Shown in pieces: positions 17,720 through 25,223 of a stretch of 64,000 bases of DNA. The notes under the pieces were generated by a model that saw only the letters and a program-made list of their open reading frames with translations, searched no databases and had not been told where the DNA came from. The translations under genes were made by a program, and so were the position numbers. Positions within the stretch are counted from its first letter, which is position 1, and each line of letters begins with the position of its first letter. The DNA comes from Nocardioides panzhihuensis (GTDB taxonomy: Bacteria; Actinomycetota; Actinomycetes; Propionibacteriales; Nocardioidaceae): assembly GCF_013408335.1 (NCBI RefSeq), contig NZ_JACBZR010000001.1, forward strand, positions 4,317,501-4,381,500. The letters run 5' to 3'.

Positions 17720-19288
17720 GTGACCCCGATCACTCTCCCCGACATCCTCGAGGCGATGGCCGACGCCATCCCCGACCGCACCGCCGTGTTCACCATGGAG
17801 CACGCCTACAGCTTCGCCGAGCTCGACGAGCGCGCCAGCCGACTCGCGAACCATCTCATCGGCCAGGGCATCGAGCCGGGCGACCACGTCGCCGTCCACT
17901 CCCGCAACCGGATCGAGTGGGTCGACGCCTTCTACGGCTGCATGAAGGCGCGAGCGGTGCCGATCAACATCAACCACAAGTACCTCCACGACGAGCTCGA
18001 CCATCTCTACCGCAACTCCGACGCGGTCGCGGCGATCATCGGACCGGAGCACGTCGAGGCCGTCGCGGCGCTCGATCTGGGGATCCCGACCCTGGTGATG
18101 GGCGAGGAGTACGACGCCGCGGTCGCTGCCGCCTCCAAGGAGCGTCCCGACATCGAGCGCAGCCCCGATGACCGCTACGTCATCTACACCGGCGGCACCA
18201 CCGGCATGCCGAAGGGCGTCGTGTGGCGCCAGGAGGACATCATCCGCGCCGCGATGAACGCGAGCCGCTTCGGAGCGCCCTTCGACACCGTCGAGCAGCT
18301 CGCCCAGGAGGCCGCGGCGCAGGAGTCGCCGATGGTGCTGCTGGCCTGCGGTCCGATGATGCACGGCGGCAGCCAATGGATCATGGGCAACGGCCATGTC
18401 GCCGGCTGCACGGTCTCGCTCTACACCGAGCCCGCCTGGTCGGCCGAGACGATCCTCGACCTCGTCCAGGCCGCCGGGGTCAACTCGCTCACCTTCCTCG
18501 GTGACGCGATGGGCCGCCCGGTCGCAGAGGCGATCCTGCGCGAGCCGGAGCGCTGGGACCTGAGCAGCCTGTTCGCGGTCTCCAACGGCGCCGCCCCGCT
18601 CTCCGCCGGCGTTCGCACCCAGCTGCGGGAGGCGCTGCCGGGCCGCTACATCCTCGACTCCTACGGCGCCTCGGAGTCCGGGGCGACCGGCATGCAGGTC
18701 GACGAGGGCAACGAGGGCGCGCAGGCCGCGCCGAGGTTCCAGGTCGGGATGGACGTACAGGTCTTCGACATCGAGCTGAAGCCGTGCGCACCGGGCGAGA
18801 CCGGGATGCTCGCGCGCACCGGCGCGATCCCGCTCGGCTACTACAACGACCCGGCCAAGACCGCAGCGACCTTCAAGGAGATCGACGGGCAGCGCTGGTC
18901 GATCCCGGGCGACTTCGCGCGGCGCGAGGAGGACGGCTCGATCACCGTCCTTGGGCGCGGCTCGGGCTGCATCAACACCGGCGGCGAGAAGGTCTTCCCC
19001 GAGGAGGTCGAGTCAGTCCTGCTGCGCCACGCCGACGTCTTCGACACCGCGGTCGTCGGCACCCCGAACGAGCGCTGGGGCCAGCAGGTCACCGCCCTCG
19101 TGCAGCTCCGAGAAGGGGCCGCGACCTCGACAGACGCACTCCGAGAGCACTGTCGCAGCCTGATCTCCGCCTACAAGGTGCCCAAGGACATCCTGCTCGT
19201 GGAGCGAGTCCCTCGCACGCCGGTGAGCAAGGTGGACTATCGTGCCAGCGCTACGGTCGCCGCCGAGCTGCTCGAGGCGCGTACGTGA
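17720..19288 (+). CDS. Acyl-CoA synthetase (AMP-forming, FadD-type) 1
   Basis: A 522-residue ANL-superfamily enzyme. The AMP-binding signature YTGGTTGMPKGVVWRQED is at about residues 155-172, SYGASESGATGM follows near 315, and RGSGCINTGGEKVFPEEVE precedes the C-terminal lid with the catalytic Lys region KVDYRA. It activates a carboxylic acid, probably a fatty or sterol side-chain acid, as in FadD19-like enzymes. The GTG at 17720 gives homology from the first residues. The following gene is a paralogue in tandem. The KstR-like site suggests lipid or steroid regulation. Confidence 0.9.
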   Translation: MTPITLPDILEAMADAIPDRTAVFTMEHAYSFAELDERASRLANHLIGQGIEPGDHVAVHSRNRIEWVDAFYGCMKARAVPININHKYLHDELDHLYRNSDAVAAIIGPEHVEAVAALDLGIPTLVMGEEYDAAVAAASKERPDIERSPDDRYVIYTGGTTGMPKGVVWRQEDIIRAAMNASRFGAPFDTVEQLAQEAAAQESPMVLLACGPMMHGGSQWIMGNGHVAGCTVSLYTEPAWSAETILDLVQAAGVNSLTFLGDAMGRPVAEAILREPERWDLSSLFAVSNGAAPLSAGVRTQLREALPGRYILDSYGASESGATGMQVDEGNEGAQAAPRFQVGMDVQVFDIELKPCAPGETGMLARTGAIPLGYYNDPAKTAATFKEIDGQRWSIPGDFARREEDGSITVLGRGSGCINTGGEKVFPEEVESVLLRHADVFDTAVVGTPNERWGQQVTALVQLREGAATSTDALREHCRSLISAYKVPKDILLVERVPRTPVSKVDYRASATVAAELLEART

Positions 19289-19367
19289 CGACCGGGTGAT
19301 CCGACGTACGGCTCCGTGCCGTACGGCGCTACCCCTGGCCCTACCAATTGGAAGGCGCAGAAGCCCT

Positions 19368-20990
19368 GTGTCCGCCGTGATCCCCCTCACACTGCCCGAC
19401 ATCCTGGAAGCGATGGCCGATGCCATCCCCGACCGCCCGGCAGTCATCACCACCGAGCGCGCCTACACGTACGCCGAGATCGACGAGCGTGCCACGCGCC
19501 TGGCCAACCACCTGCTGAGCATCGGGCTCGAGCCGGGCGCCCAGGTCGCCGTCCACGCGACCAACCGGATCGAGTGGGTCGACGCCCTCTACGGGTGCCT
19601 CAAGGCCCGCACGATCCCGGTCAACATCAATCACGCCTACCGGCGCGACGAGCTCGCCCGGACGTACGCCGCCACTGACTGTGTCGCGGCCATCGTCTCG
19701 CCCGAGTTCACCGCCGACCTCGATGAGCTCGACCTGAAGCTGGACCACCGGGTCGTCCTCGGCCCCGACTACGACGCCAAGGTCGCCGCGGCGTCCAAGG
19801 AACGGCCGACGGTCGGACGCACCCCCGGCGACTGGCACATCATCTTCACCACCGGCACCACCGGCACCCCCAAGGGCGCGGTCTGGCGCCAGGAGGACCT
19901 GATCTGGGCCGCGCTGAACACGGTCCGCCACAACGCGCCGATCCCCTCGGTCGCGGGGCTCGCCGCCGAGGCAGCCGCCCGTGCCTCGAGCGTCGTCCTG
20001 CTCGCCGGCGGGCCGCTGCTGCACGGGCAGAGCCAGCTGCTGCTCCTGCGGGCGCTGGTCGCCGGCGGCACCGCCGTGCTCGACACCTCTGCGACGTTCT
20101 CGGCGGAGGCCTTCCTCGACCTCGCCGAGAAGACCGGCGCGACCGCGATCACGCTTCTCGGCGACGCCCAGGCGCGACCGGTCGCGGCGGCGCGACTGAC
20201 CAGCAAGAAGCGCTGGCCGCTGCGCTCGCTCGCGGGCGTCTCCAACACCGCCGCGCCACTCTCCGACGGGGTGCTCTCGGTCCTGCGCAACGCGTTCGCC
20301 CGCCGGGTCATCGTCGACTCCTACGGCACCCTGGAGACCGGTGTGACCGGGTCCCGTGCCGACGACGGGTCGACCGTCGCCCCCGGTGAGCCGCGGTTCA
20401 TGGTCGGCCCGGAGGTGCAGGTCTTCAACCCCGACCTGACCCCGGCGGCCCCCGGGGTCGAGGGGCTGCTGGCGCGCTCCGGCCCGGCGGCGCTCGGCTA
20501 CTACAACGACAACGCCCGCTCGGCCACCGCGATCAAGCTGATCGACAACCGACGCTGGACCTTCCCCGGCGACCTCGCCCGCCGCGAGGAGGACGGCTCG
20601 ATCACCTTGCTCGGCCGAGCAGCCACGCTCGTACGGACCGGCGACCTCCAGATCCATCCCGAGACCATCGAGGGCGTCCTTCTCGCGCACGACGACGTCA
20701 TCGACGCGGCGGTCTTCGGCATGCCCCACCCGCGCTGGGGTCAGCAGGTCGCGGCCCTGGTGCAGCTGGCTCCCTCGGTCGAGACCACCGCCGCCGACCT
20801 GCGCAAGCACGCCCGCGACGTCCTCGGGGAGTCGTACGAGCCCAAGCTCGTCCTGCTGGTCGAGTCGGTGCCGCGTACGCCTGCGGGGACCGTGGACTAC
20901 CGGGCCGCCACCGGCCTCACCGCCGACCTGCTCAGCACCGGCGGGCTCAGCAATGGCGGGAGGGGCCCGGACGAGGAGGACGCCGAGTAG
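19368..20990 (+). CDS. Acyl-CoA synthetase (AMP-forming, FadD-type) 2
   Basis: A 540-residue paralogue of the preceding gene. Both begin with TLPDILEAMADAIPDR and share NRIEWVDA and WRQED. The AMP-binding loop is FTTGTTGTPKGAVWRQED and YGTLETGVTGS replaces YGASESGATGM. In the C-terminal hinge the other copy has RGSGCINTGGEKVFPEEVE, whereas this one has LVRTGDLQIHPETIEG, lacking the usual GGEK(V/I). That divergence may mean a different substrate or weaker activity. GTG 19368 is the likely start (GTG 19377 is an alternative). Confidence 0.87.
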   Translation: MSAVIPLTLPDILEAMADAIPDRPAVITTERAYTYAEIDERATRLANHLLSIGLEPGAQVAVHATNRIEWVDALYGCLKARTIPVNINHAYRRDELARTYAATDCVAAIVSPEFTADLDELDLKLDHRVVLGPDYDAKVAAASKERPTVGRTPGDWHIIFTTGTTGTPKGAVWRQEDLIWAALNTVRHNAPIPSVAGLAAEAAARASSVVLLAGGPLLHGQSQLLLLRALVAGGTAVLDTSATFSAEAFLDLAEKTGATAITLLGDAQARPVAAARLTSKKRWPLRSLAGVSNTAAPLSDGVLSVLRNAFARRVIVDSYGTLETGVTGSRADDGSTVAPGEPRFMVGPEVQVFNPDLTPAAPGVEGLLARSGPAALGYYNDNARSATAIKLIDNRRWTFPGDLARREEDGSITLLGRAATLVRTGDLQIHPETIEGVLLAHDDVIDAAVFGMPHPRWGQQVAALVQLAPSVETTAADLRKHARDVLGESYEPKLVLLVESVPRTPAGTVDYRAATGLTADLLSTGGLSNGGRGPDEEDAE

Positions 20991-20999
20991 ACGCCTCGC

Positions 21000-21072
21000 G
21001 GGCTGATATCAGCCCACAGGCCCTATGGGCTGATATCCTCGCATTCATCGAATGAGTTGATATCAGCCCATA
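21000..21072. promoter_or_regulatory. Operator cluster of the hipBA-like operon
   Basis: Contains a perfect 16-bp palindrome GGGCTGATATCAGCCC (21000-21015) and an inverted pair TATGGGCTGATATC (21024-21037) and GATATCAGCCCATA (21059-21072). All share GGCTGATATC. Between them lies CATTCATCGAATG (21042-21054), a further palindrome. The last site abuts the AGGAG ribosome site of the antitoxin gene. This is the layout expected for cooperative autorepression by a HipB-type protein. Confidence 0.82.
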
Positions 21073-21082
21073 GGAGTCGATC

Positions 21083-21328
21083 GTGGCGGACTATCGCCTC
21101 ACCGCTAGGTCACCAGAAGCACTCGGCCAGGCCCTCGCCCGCCTTCGGGCGAAGCGCGGCGTGACGCAGGACGAGCTCGCAGAGGCGCTCGGCATCTCGC
21201 GCCGATACATCTATGAGCTCGAGTCCGGGAAACCGAACCTGTACGCCACGCGCATCTTCGAGCTGCTCAGAGAGCTCGGGGCCCACGTCGAGATTCATGC
21301 CCAGGTCGACGATAACGGGCGACGCTGA
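21083..21328 (+). CDS. hipB: HipB-like XRE family antitoxin
   Basis: An 81-residue protein. A helix-turn-helix of the XRE/Cro type covers about residues 15-70 (LARLRAKRGVTQDELAEALG, then ISRRYIYELESGKPNL). The GTG at 21083 has AGGAG 6 nt upstream. It overlaps the kinase gene by 1 nt (TGATG), the standard antitoxin-toxin coupling. It is predicted to bind the upstream GGCTGATATC sites and neutralise the HipA-like kinase. Confidence 0.9.
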   Translation: MADYRLTARSPEALGQALARLRAKRGVTQDELAEALGISRRYIYELESGKPNLYATRIFELLRELGAHVEIHAQVDDNGRR

Positions 21329-22566
21329 TGCGCGATCCGCTCGACATCTGGATCTATGGCACTCGGATCGCCACCCTGTCCGAGGCGTACGACGGCCGAC
21401 TGGCCCTGTCCTGGACCGACGAGTCGCAGGAACGCTGGCCCGAAGGCACGCGCCTGCTGTCGGCGAAGCTGACGATCGGCGACGTGCCGGTTCCCGCACT
21501 GGTCAAGAACTATCTGGACGGACTTCTCCCAGAAGGGAACGCTCGGACCAACCATGCGATGAGTGCAGGCGTCCCGCCGGACGACTCGTTCGCGATGATC
21601 CGGTCGTACGGCCGCGACACGACCGGCGCGGCCATCTTCGTCACCGAAGGGGCAGACGACCCGACCGCCAAAGGGCGATATGTGCCACTGACGCAGGACC
21701 AGCTCGCCGACCGAATTCGTCACGCGGACGAACACGCGCCAGCGGGCGCGTTCGGGACGACCGTCGAGTCGGTCAGTCTTCCGGGAATGGTCCCGAAGAT
21801 CGCCGCCCACCACGAGGACGGCATCTGGTTCGCCTGCAAAGACGGCGCCCCATCGACCTGGATCATCAAGCGAGGAGGCCCAGCGGAGTCCGCCATCGCT
21901 GATGTCGTCGACACCGAGGTCGCTTCCCTGACACTTGCCCGCATGTTGGGCCTGACCAGCGTCGACGCGAAGGTCCTGGAGTTCGAGGATGTACGTGCCA
22001 TCGCGGTCTCCCGCTACGACAGGGATCTCGACGGACCACATCCTCGGATCCACCAGGAGGATCTCGCTCAGGCGATCGGGCTGAACACCCTGGATCCCAA
22101 CCGGAAGTTCCAGTGGGGTTCGAGGCTGCCCTCTCTGCGACACGCAGCCGACGTGATCCGCCTCGACGGCGGGAACCCTGACGATCTCCTGCGGCTGGCC
22201 ACCTTCTCCCACCTCATCGGCAACACCGACATGCACGCGAAGAACATCTCGTTCATCCGCCGGGTCGACGGGAGCGTGACCCTGAGCCCGGCCTACGACA
22301 TCTCCATGCATCTCCACCACCGCCGGGACAACCGGCGGTTCGCGTTGGACGTCAACGGCAAGTTCGTGGTCAGCGATGTCACCGCCGATGATCTGGTCGC
22401 GGAGGGTCGATCCTGGGGCCTGCCAGAGCGCCGCGCCCGACTAGTGGTCGACACGATCGTCGCCGACCTCGCCGAGGCGCTTGCTGACATCGACCGAAGT
22501 GCTCACCCGGGTGTCTCGGCTGAGGCCTGGGCCGTCGTCGATGAGCGAGTCGCAGCGGCCTCCTAG
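21328..22566 (+). CDS. hipA: HipA-like Ser/Thr kinase toxin
   Basis: A 412-residue protein. The N-terminal couple_hipA region includes LVKNYLDGLLPEGNAR near residue 60. The kinase core shows SLPGMVPKIA, ISRYDRD-type VSRYDRD, and the catalytic loop HLIGNTDMHAKNISF at about 295-309, followed by SPAYDIS (metal-binding Asp). HipA kinases phosphorylate targets such as glutamyl-tRNA synthetase, causing growth arrest; the target here is unknown. The 3' end overlaps that of the convergent SGNH hydrolase gene by 4 nt, leaving no room for a terminator. Confidence 0.92.
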   Translation: MRDPLDIWIYGTRIATLSEAYDGRLALSWTDESQERWPEGTRLLSAKLTIGDVPVPALVKNYLDGLLPEGNARTNHAMSAGVPPDDSFAMIRSYGRDTTGAAIFVTEGADDPTAKGRYVPLTQDQLADRIRHADEHAPAGAFGTTVESVSLPGMVPKIAAHHEDGIWFACKDGAPSTWIIKRGGPAESAIADVVDTEVASLTLARMLGLTSVDAKVLEFEDVRAIAVSRYDRDLDGPHPRIHQEDLAQAIGLNTLDPNRKFQWGSRLPSLRHAADVIRLDGGNPDDLLRLATFSHLIGNTDMHAKNISFIRRVDGSVTLSPAYDISMHLHHRRDNRRFALDVNGKFVVSDVTADDLVAEGRSWGLPERRARLVVDTIVADLAEALADIDRSAHPGVSAEAWAVVDERVAAAS

Positions 22567-23435
22567 GGCTCGACCGGCCCGACAGACTCAGTGGAATCAG
22601 GCGGCTCAAGGGGCCCAGCAAGCCCGGGGAGGTGGTGGCCGAAGGGCACCCGCTCCACGTGTCCGAGGGCGGCCAGGATCGAGGGCAGCATCGCCTTGGC
22701 GGTGCGCTTGTAGCCCATGGCGCTGGGGTGGAAGTGGTCGATGGCGAACATCTCGTCGGGGTTGGTGATGAAGAACGGGCCGACGACGTCGGAGAGCGAG
22801 ACGACGTAGGCGCCCCGGGCGAGCGCGATCTCCCGCTGACCCTCGGCCAGCTGCTTGGCGATCCTACGCCCGAGCGAGCGCAGCGGCTGCGGAAGCGGCC
22901 GGACCGCGCCCACGTCGGGGCAGGTCCCGACGACGACCTCGGCGCCGCGCTCCCGCAACGCGTCGATGACCTCGCCCAGCACACGGGTGGAGTCCTTCTG
23001 CGGCACCCGGTGGGTGACGTCGTTGCCACCCACGATGACCACGGCGACGTCGGGCCGATAGTCGTCGGGCAGCGACTCGACCTGCGCGGGGACCATCGAG
23101 GTCTCGGCCCCGACGACCGCAGCGGTGCGCAGCCGCACCGGTCTCAGCAGGGCCTTGGCGATGCCCTTGGCCAGCCGTGCGCCGAGGGTGCCGCCCTTGG
23201 TCTCCGCACCCAGCCCGGCGGCCATCGAGTCGCCGAGGACGAGCAGCTCCACCGGCGTACCGCCGTAGGTCTTCTTGTAGACCTTGTCGGCGTCGATGGC
23301 CTCCTCGCCGAGGGGCTTTCCGATCACGTCGCGCGCGTGCGCGGCCTGTCTCTTCAGCAACGTCACGAGCCCGGCACCGGCCGCCGCCCCGACCACACCG
23401 ACCGCGCCGGCGACCCCGGCAGTGGCGGCGACCAT
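22563..23435 (-). CDS. SGNH/GDSL-type hydrolase, membrane-anchored
   Basis: A 290-residue protein. It starts with a hydrophobic segment (GVAGAVGVVGAAAGAGLVTLL), followed by block I ELLVLGDSMAAGLGAET with the catalytic Ser, block III VVGGNDVTH, and block V IDHFHPS with the Asp/His pair. It is an esterase or lipase of the SGNH fold acting outside the membrane. ATG 23435 is preferred because AGGTGG lies 6 nt upstream; upstream GTGs would extend the protein but have poor spacing. Substrate unknown. Confidence 0.85.
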   Translation of the reverse strand: MVAATAGVAGAVGVVGAAAGAGLVTLLKRQAAHARDVIGKPLGEEAIDADKVYKKTYGGTPVELLVLGDSMAAGLGAETKGGTLGARLAKGIAKALLRPVRLRTAAVVGAETSMVPAQVESLPDDYRPDVAVVIVGGNDVTHRVPQKDSTRVLGEVIDALRERGAEVVVGTCPDVGAVRPLPQPLRSLGRRIAKQLAEGQREIALARGAYVVSLSDVVGPFFITNPDEMFAIDHFHPSAMGYKRTAKAMLPSILAALGHVERVPFGHHLPGLAGPLEPPDSTESVGPVEP

Positions 23436-23514
23436 ACCGAGCCACCTGGCCTCTTCACTCGTCTTCGCGGTGTTCACATTCCTTTGTGTACCTGACGTAT
23501 GTGAACGTCCGGTT

Positions 23515-23602
23515 CCTTCGTCGAGGTATGCAGAGTAAGGCACGCTTCCCGTGCGGAGTTCCGCGTGGGAAGCGTGCCTTCACCTGCATACCTTGACGAA
23601 GG
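23515..23602 (-). terminator. 88-nt inverted repeat downstream of thrC
   Basis: 36-nt arms (23515-23550 and 23567-23602) pair apart from a few central mismatches; the 16-nt loop itself contains GCGG/CCGC. It begins 8 nt after the thrC stop and lies upstream of the SGNH hydrolase. It is suited to termination but unusually long, so a miniature mobile palindrome is also possible. Confidence 0.7.
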
Positions 23603-23610
23603 GACAGCCC

Positions 23611-24903
23611 CTACGCCTGGGAGAGGCCGGCCGCCTCGAAGGCGTCGTAGTTCGGGGAGATGGTCGCGCGAGGGCCGACGATGCCGCTGATCGCGTCGAG
23701 GGTCTTGAGGCCGTGGCCGGTGTTGATGATCACCGTCTCCAGGCTCGGGTCGAGGAGACCGTTGTCGACGAGCTTCTTGGTGACCGCGAGCGTGGTGCCG
23801 CCGGCGGTCTCGGTGAAGATGCCCTCGGTGCGAGCGAGGAGCACGATCGCCGAGCGGATCTCGTCGTCGGTGACCTCCTCGACGGCGCCACCGGAGGAGC
23901 GGGTGGCGTCGAGGACGTAGATGCCGTCGGCCGGGTTGCCGATGGCCAGCGACTTGGCGATGGTGTCGGGCTTGACCGGACGGATGGCGTCGACGCCGGC
24001 CTTGAAGGCGGTCGCGACCGGGTTGCAGCCGGTCGCCTGGGCGCCGAAGATCCGGTAGGGCTTCTCCTCGACCAGACCGAGCTTGACCAGCTCCTTGAAG
24101 GCCTTGTCGACCTTGGTCAGCTGCGAGCCGGAGGCCACGGGGATGACGATCTGGTCGGGCAGGCGCCAGCCGAGCTGCTCGGCGATCTCGTAGCCGAGCG
24201 TCTTGGAGCCCTCGGCGTAGAAGGGACGTACGTTGACGTTCACGAACGCCCAGCCGTCCTCCTCAGCGGCGATCTCCTGAGCGAGCTTGTTGACGTCGTC
24301 GTAGTTGCCGTCGACGGCGATCAGGTTGTCGGTGAAGACCGCGGAGTTGACCTGCTTGGGCTGCTCGAGGTTGCTCGGGATGAAGACGGCGGTGGGGATC
24401 CCGGCCCGGGCGCCGGCGGCCGCGACCGCGTTGGCCAGGTTGCCGGTGCTGGGGCAGGCGAAGACCTTGGCGTCGAACTCGCGGGCAGCGCTCAGCGCGC
24501 ACGCGACGACACGGTCCTTGAAGGAGTTGGTCGGGTTGGTCGAGTCGTCCTTCACCCAGATCTTCTCGATGCCGAGCTCCCGGGCGAGGTTCTTCGCCTC
24601 GAGGAGCCGGGTGAAGCCGGGCTCGGTGTTGGGGCTCTGCTCGATGTCGTCGGGCACCGGCAGCAGCGCCTTGTAGCGCCAGATGTTGCGGGGGCCGGCC
24701 TCGATCTCCTCGCGGGTCACGGCCGGGAAGTCATAGGCCACCTCAAGTGGCCCGAAACACTCCGGACACGCATAGTGCGGTCCGAGCTCGATCTGGTTGC
24801 CACACTCGCGGCACGACAGCGCCGAGGCGTTGCCGAACGCACCCTCGCGCAGACCCTTCTTCTCCGTGGTCGTGCCGTTGGGCTCCGATGTCACAGCGCT
24901 CAT
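23611..24903 (-). CDS. thrC: Threonine synthase
   Basis: A 430-residue PLP enzyme that converts O-phosphohomoserine to threonine. An N-terminal four-cysteine motif (CRECG...CPECF, residues ~30-50) precedes the PLP domain, with the Schiff-base Lys in NPTNSFKDR and the phosphate-binding region near PSTGNLANAVAAAG. The ATG at 24903 has AGGAGG 6 nt upstream. A SAM-I riboswitch ends directly at that ribosome site. It is monogenic: lon is upstream behind a large hairpin, and an 88-nt inverted repeat follows. Confidence 0.95.
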   Translation of the reverse strand: MSAVTSEPNGTTTEKKGLREGAFGNASALSCRECGNQIELGPHYACPECFGPLEVAYDFPAVTREEIEAGPRNIWRYKALLPVPDDIEQSPNTEPGFTRLLEAKNLARELGIEKIWVKDDSTNPTNSFKDRVVACALSAAREFDAKVFACPSTGNLANAVAAAGARAGIPTAVFIPSNLEQPKQVNSAVFTDNLIAVDGNYDDVNKLAQEIAAEEDGWAFVNVNVRPFYAEGSKTLGYEIAEQLGWRLPDQIVIPVASGSQLTKVDKAFKELVKLGLVEEKPYRIFGAQATGCNPVATAFKAGVDAIRPVKPDTIAKSLAIGNPADGIYVLDATRSSGGAVEEVTDDEIRSAIVLLARTEGIFTETAGGTTLAVTKKLVDNGLLDPSLETVIINTGHGLKTLDAISGIVGPRATISPNYDAFEAAGLSQA

Positions 24904-24916
24904 GAGAAACCTCCTC

Positions 24917-25050
24917 CTCATCTTCCCCGATCACGTCTCTCGCGCCGGGCCGGAATTAGCACCGTTTCCACGACCCGCCCACAGGTGGGAGGAGGCTCGT
25001 GGCGGTTGCCGGGACTTCTCAGGGCCGTTCCCTCAGTCCCTCTCGATGAG
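24917..25050 (-). ncRNA. SAM-I (S-box) riboswitch in the thrC leader
   Basis: On the minus strand the core elements appear in order: P1 5' strand CTCATC, CGAGAG, GACTGAGGGAACGGCCCT, GAGAAGTCCCGGCAACC, a P3 hairpin, then GGTGCTAATTCC, P4, and P1 3' strand GATGAG. These match the S-box consensus (AGAG, GAGGGA, GGCCC, GGCAACC, GGTGCYAATTCC). P1 closes immediately next to the AGGAGG ribosome site of thrC, so SAM binding would most simply occlude translation initiation. Confidence 0.92.
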
Positions 25051-25150
25051 CAATACCGATCGTACGGCAGGCAGCCCGCCGCCAGCACACGCGGGTCCCA
25101 CTCCGCGGACCAGGCGTCCACCATCCGGACCGACGGGCTCCCCTACCTGC

Positions 25151-25222
25151 TGTAACACGCTGTTACACGGACTATCCGGTCGTTCAGAACGACCGGATAG
25201 TCCTACGAACAGCGTGTTACAC
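25151..25222 (-). terminator. Nested 72-nt hairpin directly after lon
   Basis: Outer 14-bp arms (25151-25164 and 25209-25222) and inner 16-bp arms (25169-25184 and 25188-25203, 3-nt loop) are all perfect. It starts 1 nt past the lon stop. The outer arm also contains TGTAACA-CGC-TGTTACA (25151-25167), which resembles a repressor operator. Termination of lon is the simplest role. Confidence 0.75.
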
Positions 25223-25223
25223 C

